Assembly: GCA_019309815.1 (NCBI GenBank)
Contig: JAFDFO010000094.1
Location: 1 to 7,796, forward strand
Origin: Deltaproteobacteria bacterium
GTDB lineage: Bacteria; Desulfobacterota; Desulfobacteria; Desulfobacterales; C00003060
DNA: 7,796 nt
Direction: 5' to 3'
Each line of letters opens with the position of its first letter. Position 1 is the first letter of the stretch. The position numbers were made by a program, and so were the translations under genes. Below the pieces are notes generated by a model, which did not search any database, had not been told where the DNA came from, and worked only from the letters and a program-made list of their open reading frames with translations. Positions 1-5,641 of this stretch are shown here, one piece after another.

Positions 1-114
1 GATTGCGGGTTGTGTTCTTATGTCTGTGTCGCCAGGATTCCCATATTTCAGTATATTAAATTAGGAAAGTACGAACTTAGCCTGATGGAAACTGCGGAGG
101 CAGCCAATGAGTAG
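1..114 (+). CDS. rnfC: RnfC, C-terminal fragment (electron transport complex subunit C)
   Basis: This is the last 37 codons of a gene that begins left of the window; frame 1 is open from base 1 to a TAG at 112-114. The fragment opens with DCGLCSYVC, a CxxCxxxC iron-sulfur motif (Cys 2, 5 and 9 of the fragment), followed by IPIFQYIKLGKYEL. This matches the end of the second 4Fe-4S motif and the following helix of RnfC, whose usual wording is DCGLCSYVCP..IPLVQYIR. RnfC is the cytoplasmic NADH-binding, FMN and Fe-S subunit of the Rnf complex. The Pro that usually follows the last cysteine is Val here. The stop overlaps the rnfD start by 8 bases, which indicates translational coupling. The call rests on this motif plus the position directly before rnfD; the catalytic part cannot be seen. 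Confidence 0.9.
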   Translation, partial: DCGLCSYVCVARIPIFQYIKLGKYELSLMETAEAANE

Positions 115-1135
115 TGAAAAGAAACCCGTCGTCGCCCACGATCTATTTCCGTGGGAACCGGCAAAAGTGGCTGGTAAGGGTCCGGAAAAGAAACTTGTCG
201 TCGCCCACGCGCCGTATTGGCACGACGGCAGCAGCATATCGCAAAAGAACCACCACATTATGATTGCTGCGCTTCCAGCCGTACTGTGGGGCATTGGCCA
301 GTATGGAGCGCCTGCTGTTGCCGTGATTGCCTTTTCTATGGCGTGCGCCATGATCTGGGAATTGGTCTGGAATAAGATCATGGGACAGCCGACGACCATT
401 GGCGACGGTAGTGCTGCACTGACCGGGCTGTTGCTCGGTATGCTCCTACCCGCGACTGCCCCGTGGTGGATCGTTGCCCTGGGGACCGCCCTTGCTATCA
501 TTGTAGGTAAACAAATCTTTGGTGGTATCGGGTTCAATCCTTTGAATCCGCCGCTCCTTGCTCTGGCCATGCTGGTGATTTCATTCAAGGGTGTGTTTGA
601 TTTTGATGAAGCGCTTATGAATTATGATCTGGGTTTTGCAATGACATATCCCCTGGCGGATCTGAAGTACTTCGGGGTCGATGCTATCGCGAAGTTCAGC
701 ACAGGCGATCTACTCATGGGTAAACAGACAGGGGCTATTGGATCGACTTTTGGCTTAGGACTTATCATCGGCGGTGCTTACCTTCTGTTGAGAGGATACA
801 TGCGATGGGAGATCGTTTTATCCTTCCTGGCAGGCGTGTTTATTACCGCCCTGTTGTTTAACCTGTCCGATTCGGCAAAATACGCCGGCCCCTTTTTCCA
901 TCTGTTAACCGGTTACACCTTGATTGCCGCCTTCTTCCTGGTGGGTGAGGACTCTTCATCTCCCGCTAACTTCATCCCCATGCTGATCTTTGGGGCCATG
1001 GCAGGGATGATGACTGTGCTGATAAGGAACATCGGGGCTTACGTAGACGGGATCCCTTTTGCAATTTTGCTCTTCAATCTAGCCAACCCGCTTCTTGACA
1101 AGATCAGGCCTAAGGCCGTGGGAAAGGTGGTATAG
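107..1135 (+). CDS. rnfD: RnfD, ion-translocating electron transport complex membrane subunit D
   Basis: This is a 342-residue polytopic membrane protein of the NqrB/RnfD family, the subunit thought to carry much of the ion path and normally a covalently bound FMN. About ten hydrophobic segments are visible between residues 50 and 328. Family landmarks are KKLVVAHAPYWHDG (28-41), GGIGFNPLNPPL (139-150), a GSTFGLGLIIGGAYLL stretch (212-227) and GIPFAILLFNLANPLLD (315-331). Two things are odd. The family's usual start lies near residue 28, and residues 5-27 are an extra N-terminal unit whose KKPVVAH repeats KKLVVAH. The flavinylation motif (D-x2-3-S/T-G-A-T/S) is missing where expected: residues 192-200 read DAIAKFSTG. 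The start at 107 is fixed because no other in-frame ATG occurs before residue 52, and GGAGG at 96-100 sits 6 bases upstream. The gene overlaps rnfC and ends 3 bases before rnfG. Confidence 0.95.
   Translation: MSSEKKPVVAHDLFPWEPAKVAGKGPEKKLVVAHAPYWHDGSSISQKNHHIMIAALPAVLWGIGQYGAPAVAVIAFSMACAMIWELVWNKIMGQPTTIGDGSAALTGLLLGMLLPATAPWWIVALGTALAIIVGKQIFGGIGFNPLNPPLLALAMLVISFKGVFDFDEALMNYDLGFAMTYPLADLKYFGVDAIAKFSTGDLLMGKQTGAIGSTFGLGLIIGGAYLLLRGYMRWEIVLSFLAGVFITALLFNLSDSAKYAGPFFHLLTGYTLIAAFFLVGEDSSSPANFIPMLIFGAMAGMMTVLIRNIGAYVDGIPFAILLFNLANPLLDKIRPKAVGKVV
116..209 (+). repeat. 25-base direct repeat at the 5' end of rnfD
   Basis: Positions 116-140 and 185-209 are the same 25 bases apart from two adjacent mismatches (cc versus tt). 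They are 69 bases apart, exactly 23 codons, so the repeat is in frame and encodes KKPVVAH and KKLVVAH. The second copy is the canonical beginning of RnfD. The first copy with its linker (DLFPWEPAKVAGKGPE) is therefore probably an added N-terminal unit produced by tandem duplication followed by divergence of the linker. Confidence 0.85.
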
Positions 1136-1138
1136 ACA

Positions 1139-1732
1139 ATGCGTGATATCATAAGGATGATCGTGGTCCTTGGTGTTATGGCTGCCATTTCCGGTTCCGT
1201 TCTGGCAGGCGTAAAGTCGGGGACTGCGGCAAAAATCGAATACCAGCAGCTAAAGTTTGTAAAAGGCCCTGCCATCAAGGCGATTATGGAGGGATGCACC
1301 AACGACCCCCTCGTCGACCGATTCAAAATCGCCCATGGTGATTCTGAGAAGAGCTTTTACGTGGGCGTGTTCGATGGCAAGGCCAAAAGCGTTGCTTTTG
1401 AGGCATCGGGCAAAGGATTTGGGGGCGATATCGGAATCATGATAGGCATTGACCTTGAGACGGACCAAATACTTGGCGCAGGGGTGACAACGCATTCTGA
1501 AACGCCGGGCCTGGGTTCCAGGGCCAAGGACGACCCCTCTTTTGGGGCCCAATTCAAGGGGATGTCCATTGAAGCGCCATTTAAGGTCAAGACGGATGGG
1601 GGAGAGATTGACGCGGTCTCCGGGGCCACAATCACGTCGCAAGGCGTATGTGTCGGGATGAATGATGGTATCAAGGTCTACAACGAACTGAAGTCACAGA
1701 TTGAGGAAGAAATAAAGGCGTTTGAGAAATAG
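1139..1732 (+). CDS. rnfG: RnfG, FMN-binding electron transport complex subunit G
   Basis: This is a 197-residue protein with one N-terminal transmembrane anchor (about residues 5-23) followed by a soluble FMN-binding domain that faces outward in this family. The flavinylation motif D-A-V-S-G-A-T-I-T-S is complete at 158-167. By family knowledge, Thr164 (the last residue of SGAT) would carry FMN through a phosphoester bond made by ApbE. The conserved HSETPGLG motif of RnfG/NqrC proteins is at 119-126. RnfG relays electrons between the membrane flavin/Fe-S carriers of the complex. The ATG is preceded by an AAAGGTGG ribosome-binding site at 1123-1130, inside the end of rnfD, and the 3-base gap supports co-translation. 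Length is normal for the family. No apbE gene is seen in the window. Confidence 0.96.
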   Translation: MRDIIRMIVVLGVMAAISGSVLAGVKSGTAAKIEYQQLKFVKGPAIKAIMEGCTNDPLVDRFKIAHGDSEKSFYVGVFDGKAKSVAFEASGKGFGGDIGIMIGIDLETDQILGAGVTTHSETPGLGSRAKDDPSFGAQFKGMSIEAPFKVKTDGGEIDAVSGATITSQGVCVGMNDGIKVYNELKSQIEEEIKAFEK

Positions 1733-1743
1733 GGAGAAGCACA

Positions 1744-2352
1744 ATGGCGAAGACGATTGTTCAGGAATTCACCAAGGGATTGTGGGAAGAGATACCGCCT
1801 TTCAGGCTCGTCCTCGGGCTGTGTCCGGTCTTGGCAGTGACCAAGAGTGTGGCAAATGGTGTTGGGATGGGGGTGGCAGCGACCTTTGTTCTTGTGTGTT
1901 CGAATATCCTGGTTTCTATGCTGCGCAAGAGTATACCCGGTCAGGTGAGGGTGCCGTGTTTCATCATCATTATCGCGACCTTTGTGGTAGTGGTGGAACT
2001 CGTCATGCAGGCCTTTACCTATCCGCTTTTTCTCCAACTCGGCATCTTTATCCCTCTAATTGTGGTGAACTGTATTATCCTTGGCAGGGCCGAGGCATTT
2101 GCCTTCAAGAATGGCGTGGTAGCTTCGACAGCGGACGGGCTCGGCATAGGCGTGGGATTTACCATAGCGCTGGCTGCCTTGGCCGGAATTCGTGAAGTCT
2201 TTGGTGCTGGTACCATCTCCATTCCATTCTCAGATACTGTCATTCAAGTATTCGGGCCGTCCTTTCAGCCCTTCACGTTCATGGTTGAAGCCCCTGGTGC
2301 CTTTGTTTGCCTGGGTCTGGTCCTTGCCATCATGAACCTGGTTGGAAAATAA
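1744..2352 (+). CDS. rnfE: RnfE, electron transport complex membrane subunit E
   Basis: This is a 202-residue, six-helix membrane protein of the RnfE/NqrD family. It pairs with RnfA, its inverted-topology homologue. The two half-helix signatures are present: GLCPVLAVT with Cys27 and VNCIILGRAEAFA with Cys110. In characterised Rnf and Nqr structures these cysteines, with their partners in RnfA/NqrE, ligate an iron-sulfur centre in the middle of the membrane. The early IPPFRLVLGLCP (17-28) and the later AGIREVFGAG (147-156) also match the family. The gene follows rnfG by 11 bases with a GGGAG ribosome-binding site overlapping the rnfG stop. Length and composition are normal. No odd features are seen. 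Confidence 0.96.
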   Translation: MAKTIVQEFTKGLWEEIPPFRLVLGLCPVLAVTKSVANGVGMGVAATFVLVCSNILVSMLRKSIPGQVRVPCFIIIIATFVVVVELVMQAFTYPLFLQLGIFIPLIVVNCIILGRAEAFAFKNGVVASTADGLGIGVGFTIALAALAGIREVFGAGTISIPFSDTVIQVFGPSFQPFTFMVEAPGAFVCLGLVLAIMNLVGK

Positions 2353-2385
2353 GAAGCATGGATGGGTGAGATTGGTAAAGGCTAT

Positions 2386-2423
2386 CGAGTCAACCAATCG
2401 ACAACTCAACGACTCAACCAAAT
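2386..2423 (+). repeat. degenerate CGActCAACcAAT repeats in the rnfE-rnfA spacer
   Basis: The 85-base rnfE-rnfA spacer contains CGAGTCAACCAAT (2386-2398), CGACAACTCAA (2399-2409) and CGACTCAACCAAAT (2410-2423) head to tail. The first and third copies are close matches 24 bases apart; the middle one is partial. It lies just before the rnfA ribosome-binding site GGGGAG (2425-2430). It could be slippage-prone filler or a protein or RNA binding site. No terminator-like hairpin is visible, so read-through from rnfE to rnfA is expected. Confidence 0.6.
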
Positions 2424-2437
2424 AGGGGAGTAATGAG

Positions 2438-3013
2438 ATGGGAGATTATGTCTTACTTGCCGTAAGCGCTATCCTGGTCAACAACATCTTGCTGATTCAG
2501 TATCTTGGGAACTGCCCCTTTCTGGGCACGTCCAAGAGCATGGACAACGCTACGGGTATGGCCATGGCCGTGGTCTTTGTCCTTGCCATGGCAGGTATTG
2601 TGACCTGGCTTTTTGAGGCGGTTTTATTAAAACCGCTGGGGCTTGAGTATATAAGGACTATCGTATTCATCGTGGTGATCGCCGCGCTGGTCCAGTTTGT
2701 GGAGATCTTCATGAAAAAGAGCATGCCGGCCCTATATGCAGGGCTGGGTATCTTTTTGCCGCTGATCACGACCAACTGTGCGGTTATGGGAGTGTGCCTG
2801 ATCAATATCAAGGAAGAGTATAACTTCATGGAAATGCTCGTGTCCTCTTTAGCCTACCCTGCCGGTTTTGGTCTGGCCCTGATTCTGTTTGCAGGCCTGC
2901 GTGAACGGATTATCATAGGAAGAGTGCCCGGGCCGTTGCAGGACGTTTCTATCGCTTTGGTTACGGCTGGATTCATGTCCCTTTCGTTCATTGGTTTTAA
3001 AGGGATGATCTAA
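2438..3013 (+). CDS. rnfA: RnfA, electron transport complex membrane subunit A
   Basis: This is a 191-residue, six-helix membrane protein of the RnfA/NqrE family. The signatures NNILLIQYLGNCPFLG (15-30, Cys26) and PLITTNCAVMGVCL (108-121, Cys114) are present. By analogy with solved complexes, Cys26 and Cys114 join RnfE Cys27 and Cys110 in holding the intramembrane iron-sulfur centre through which electrons cross the membrane. The C-terminal FAGLRERI segment (151-158) is also typical. The start ATG at 2438 has GGGGAG at 2425-2430 with 7-base spacing; an overlapping ATG at 2433 is out of frame. The gene lies 85 bases after rnfE and 103 bases before rnfB, the two largest gaps inside this operon. 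Length is normal for the family. Confidence 0.97.
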   Translation: MGDYVLLAVSAILVNNILLIQYLGNCPFLGTSKSMDNATGMAMAVVFVLAMAGIVTWLFEAVLLKPLGLEYIRTIVFIVVIAALVQFVEIFMKKSMPALYAGLGIFLPLITTNCAVMGVCLINIKEEYNFMEMLVSSLAYPAGFGLALILFAGLRERIIIGRVPGPLQDVSIALVTAGFMSLSFIGFKGMI

Positions 3014-3017
3014 TAGG

Positions 3018-3038
3018 TTGAAGATTGAAGATTTGAGA
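3018..3038 (+). repeat. three 7-base TTGAAGA-like units in the rnfA-rnfB spacer
   Basis: TTGAAGA, TTGAAGA and TTTGAGA follow one another directly, just past the rnfA stop. The rest of the 103-base spacer is AT-rich and ends in a strong AGGAGG ribosome-binding site (3106-3111), 5 bases before the rnfB ATG. A 5-bp inverted GGCCA/TGGCC pair follows in the same spacer but has no T run, so no terminator is called. The function of the repeats is unknown; similar short tandem filler can arise by slippage. Confidence 0.55.
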
Positions 3039-3116
3039 ATCGAGGCCATTTTCAAATATGTTTGGCCAGGTTTAAAAGCGTCTTTCAAAGAGGTTAGTCC
3101 CTTTTAGGAGGAAGAA

Positions 3117-5216
3117 ATGTTAGAAGCCGCACTTCTCATGTTAGGGTTGGGTAGTATCAGTGGCGTATTGTTGGGGGTTGCTTCGAAGGTATTCTATGTG
3201 TGGGAAGATCCGCGCATTGCGCTGGTGGTAGACTGTTTGGCCGCCGCCAACTGCGGTGGGTGCGGCTTCACCGGCTGCGGTGCCTGTGCCGCGGCGATCG
3301 TGGAGGGGAGGGCCCCTGTCAATGCGTGCATTGTTGGCGGGGCAGACTCTGCAGAAAGGACTGCAGCGGTCATGGGGATGGAAGTTGGTGCGGCTGAGCC
3401 GATCACGTCCGAGAACACCTGCACCGGTGGATTGCGGGCTCCTGCCAAATTCCACTACATGGGCCTCCAGGATTGCAGAGCAGCCTATTTGCTCTATGCG
3501 GGGGCAAAAGACTGCGGCGTGGGGTGCCTCGGTTTCGGGTCGTGTGTAAAGGCCTGCCTGTTTGGAGCCCTAGAAATAGGGCCTGAAGGTTATCCCGTAG
3601 TCAATGCAGAGAAATGTGTTGGTTGCGGGGCCTGCGAAAAGGCCTGCCCCAAGGGAATCATGCAGGTTAGCAAACCTTCCCAACGGATTCTCCACATGAA
3701 CCTGGCTACGGATCGTCTGGCGCCATGCCGTCAAACCTGTCCTGCTGAGATCAATATTCCCAGATACATCAATCATATTAAGAATAAGGAATACGACAAG
3801 GCTTACCTCACCATCATGGAACGCAATCCTATGCCCCTTTCCATAGCGCGTGTCTGTCCGCATCCTTGTGAGGATGCCTGTCGCAGGCAGTTGGCTGATG
3901 ATCCGGTTTCGATCAATCAGCTGAAACGGTTTTGCTCGGACTGGGTCTTTGACGAGGGTGCAGCGATTAAGATTCCTGTGGCACCTGACACAGGTTACAA
4001 GGTAGCCATTGTGGGCGGCGGGCCGAGTGGTCTGGCAGGGGCCTATTTCTTGAGACGTCTGGGCCATAAGGTGACCATCTTTGAATGGATGCCAAGACTG
4101 GCGGGCATGATTCGCTACGGCATTCCAGAATACCGACTTCCCAAGGCAATCCTCGATAGGGACATAAATCGGATTCTCGATCTGGGGGGCATTGACGTCA
4201 AGACCGGTGTGAAGTTTGGTGTGGATTTTGATCTGGGGTCCCTCGTAGGTGGCGGATTTGATGCAGTCCTCTTTGCCATCGGGGCGTGGCAGCATGCATC
4301 GGCGCGCATCCCCGACGAAGACAAGGTCGACGGGGTTGCCCCCGCAACCCTGTTTCTCAGATCACAGACGGAGCCTGGCGTGGGAGATCCGTGGCCTATG
4401 GGAAAAAAGGTCGGCGTCATTGGTGGCGGTAACGTGGCCATGGACTGCTTGAGATCGGCTGTTCGCAGGGGTGCTGAAAAGGTCTATTGCCTCTACCGAC
4501 GCGAAGTAAAAGACATGCCTGCAAACAAGGTGGAAATCGAGGCCTGCCACCATGAGGGGATCGAGTTCGTTACCCTGTGTACGCCAAAACAGTTCATTAC
4601 CGATGATGACGGGAAGCTCAAGGGTATCGAATACATCAAGAATGAATTAGGAGAGCCTGATGCCAGCGGGCGGCAGAGCCCGGTGCCTATCGAAGGTTCT
4701 GAGACGGTAATAGACCTTGACACCTTTGTTCTGGCCATCGGCCAGGCGACGGATTCCTCGTTTGCAGAGGAGGAGGGGGCGGCTGCATCTCGGATTGAAA
4801 CCATGAAGGGATCGATCGTGGTCAATCCCGACACCCACCAGACAGCCATACCGTATGTGTTTTCCAGTGGTGATTGTGCTGGTCCTCCCGGGCTTCTGGT
4901 TGCGGCCGTTGGCGGTGCGAGACGCGCTGCAAGGGGCATCCATAAGTATCTCATGGGAGAGGACATGGCCATGCCCGAGAACAGGCTTCGGGTCGATGCG
5001 CGACGCATGAAGGGTCACATCCCGGGTACCATGTTTGACAGTATCGAAGGCATCGAGAGAAAAGGGCGTATCGAGCAGCCCGAGCTTGAGGCAGGATCTT
5101 ATGAAAGACAGCACACCTATGCTGAGGTGGATCTGACAGTGACCGAGGAAGAGGCCGTGAGAGAGGCCAACCGTTGCATGCGATGTTGTTTGACTTGCTA
5201 TAATACAGACGCCTGA
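3117..5216 (+). CDS. rnfB: RnfB fused to a GltD/NfnB-type FAD-NAD(P)H oxidoreductase
   Basis: This is a 699-residue protein, far longer than an ordinary RnfB. Residues 2-24 form the membrane anchor. A 4Fe-4S domain follows with Cys46, 49, 54 and 71 (NCGGCGFTGC...NAC). A two-cluster ferredoxin domain uses Cys133, 137, 143, 147 and Cys167, 170, 173, 177 (CVGCGACEKACPKG). These are the RnfB parts that accept electrons from ferredoxin. From about residue 200 it becomes a GltD/NfnB-like module. This has an Fe-S helical domain (Cys204, 208, 247, 251, 255), an FAD dinucleotide fold (VAIVGGGPSGLAGAYF, 296-311), an NAD(P)H fold (VGVIGGGNVAMD, 432-443, then YRRE 460-463, whose arginines suit NADPH) and the FAD-closing motif FSSGDCAGPPGLL (582-594). 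It ends with RCMRCCLTC (686-694), resembling the EAxRCLxC motif usually found at the GltD N-terminus. The fusion is uninterrupted in one frame. E. coli AegA has a similar ferredoxin plus GltD layout without the membrane anchor. Coupling to NADP(H) is an inference. Confidence 0.93.
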   Translation: MLEAALLMLGLGSISGVLLGVASKVFYVWEDPRIALVVDCLAAANCGGCGFTGCGACAAAIVEGRAPVNACIVGGADSAERTAAVMGMEVGAAEPITSENTCTGGLRAPAKFHYMGLQDCRAAYLLYAGAKDCGVGCLGFGSCVKACLFGALEIGPEGYPVVNAEKCVGCGACEKACPKGIMQVSKPSQRILHMNLATDRLAPCRQTCPAEINIPRYINHIKNKEYDKAYLTIMERNPMPLSIARVCPHPCEDACRRQLADDPVSINQLKRFCSDWVFDEGAAIKIPVAPDTGYKVAIVGGGPSGLAGAYFLRRLGHKVTIFEWMPRLAGMIRYGIPEYRLPKAILDRDINRILDLGGIDVKTGVKFGVDFDLGSLVGGGFDAVLFAIGAWQHASARIPDEDKVDGVAPATLFLRSQTEPGVGDPWPMGKKVGVIGGGNVAMDCLRSAVRRGAEKVYCLYRREVKDMPANKVEIEACHHEGIEFVTLCTPKQFITDDDGKLKGIEYIKNELGEPDASGRQSPVPIEGSETVIDLDTFVLAIGQATDSSFAEEEGAAASRIETMKGSIVVNPDTHQTAIPYVFSSGDCAGPPGLLVAAVGGARRAARGIHKYLMGEDMAMPENRLRVDARRMKGHIPGTMFDSIEGIERKGRIEQPELEAGSYERQHTYAEVDLTVTEEEAVREANRCMRCCLTCYNTDA

Positions 5217-5261
5217 GGGTGAGGTGATTTAGAAATAAGGCCTTCCAGCCTTAATGATAAG

Positions 5262-5301
5262 AAGCTCTGTCTGCCAGTGTACGGTAGACAGAGCTTTTTT
5301 T
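5262..5301 (+). terminator. intrinsic terminator of the rnf operon
   Basis: The arms 5262-5275 (AAGCTCTGTCTGCC) and 5283-5296 pair over 14 positions with a single G-T wobble around a 7-base loop, and a run of seven T follows at 5295-5301. It starts 45 bases after the rnfB stop, so it should end the rnf transcript and isolate the downstream hydrogenase unit. A smaller 6-bp hairpin (TAAGGC/GCCTTA, 5236-5253) lies just before it. Confidence 0.93.
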
Positions 5302-5641
5302 GTTCAATCTGGCCGACAATTAGTTGCCCTCGGCCGCTATATATGGTATTATCTTTCAGTTCACCCCATATTAACTTCACGTTTCCATGTTGATTAGAGC
5401 GGTTGTCAAAAATATGTTCCGTTTTGAACCATTTGTGAGGATCAAGACTGCCGTAAAAGGAACATATACAACATTTGCACCCAATGGGCATTCTGCGGGT
5501 GCGTCTATGACCCGGGCCGTTTCATTCTTTGATTTCAGTATACGCAAAAAACCTTAGTTTACCGGTAAAGAGGGTGGTGCGCAAAGAGGTTGCACAGGTG
5601 GTGAAGTGGGCCAATAACAATCCCGTGAAAGGAGCTTCGAA
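5302..5641. other. gene-free spacer between the rnf and hydrogenase units
   Basis: This 340-base stretch has no convincing gene. A 56-codon + strand frame (5387-5557) has no ribosome-binding site. A reverse-strand frame (5491 down to 5198) runs through the terminator and into rnfB. What can be seen is a candidate promoter (5324-5352), an ATATGG/CCATAT inverted repeat (5341-5346 and 5366-5371) overlapping its -10 region, an AT-rich middle, and GGTGGTG motifs near the 3' end. It most likely serves as the promoter and 5' leader region of the hydrogenase unit. Confidence 0.6.
5324..5352 (+). promoter_or_regulatory. candidate sigma-70 promoter for the hydrogenase genes
   Basis: TTGCCC (5324-5329, 4 of 6 matches to TTGACA) and TATTAT (5347-5352, 5 of 6 to TATAAT) are separated by exactly 17 bases. 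It lies just after the rnf terminator and would leave a leader of roughly 280 bases before the small-subunit ATG. A 6-bp inverted repeat with a 19-base gap begins in the spacer and ends at 5371, which could be an operator. This is a consensus match only; AT-rich spacers give such matches by chance. No -24/-12 sigma-54 element with correct spacing was found. Confidence 0.35.

Noticed and set aside
3043..3068. GGCCA/TGGCC inverted pair in the rnfA-rnfB spacer as a terminator
   Set aside because: The stem is only 5 bp with a 14-base loop and no T run, and it lies inside an operon.
3570..4295. Long reverse-strand open frame (241 codons) inside rnfB
   Set aside because: It is antisense to clearly conserved FAD and Fe-S domains and has no family features of its own; it is a shadow of the + strand coding bias.
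5390..5409. TTGAT...GTCAA resembling an FNR/HcpR-type site
   Set aside because: The half-sites are about 10 bases apart instead of 4, and one half is imperfect.
5198..5491. Reverse-strand 97-codon frame, Cys-rich near its start (MPIGCKCCIC)
   Set aside because: It runs through the perfect terminator hairpin and into the 3' end of rnfB. It has no recognised family and no convincing upstream ribosome-binding site. A remnant is possible but not supported.
5387..5557. + strand 56-codon frame in the rnf-hydrogenase spacer
   Set aside because: No ribosome-binding site lies before the ATG, the product is unrecognisable, and chance frames of this size are expected in a 340-base spacer.
5570..5605. 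TGGTGCG...TTGCA resembling a sigma-54 -24/-12 promoter
   Set aside because: The gap between the GG and GC elements is 14 bases rather than the required 10.
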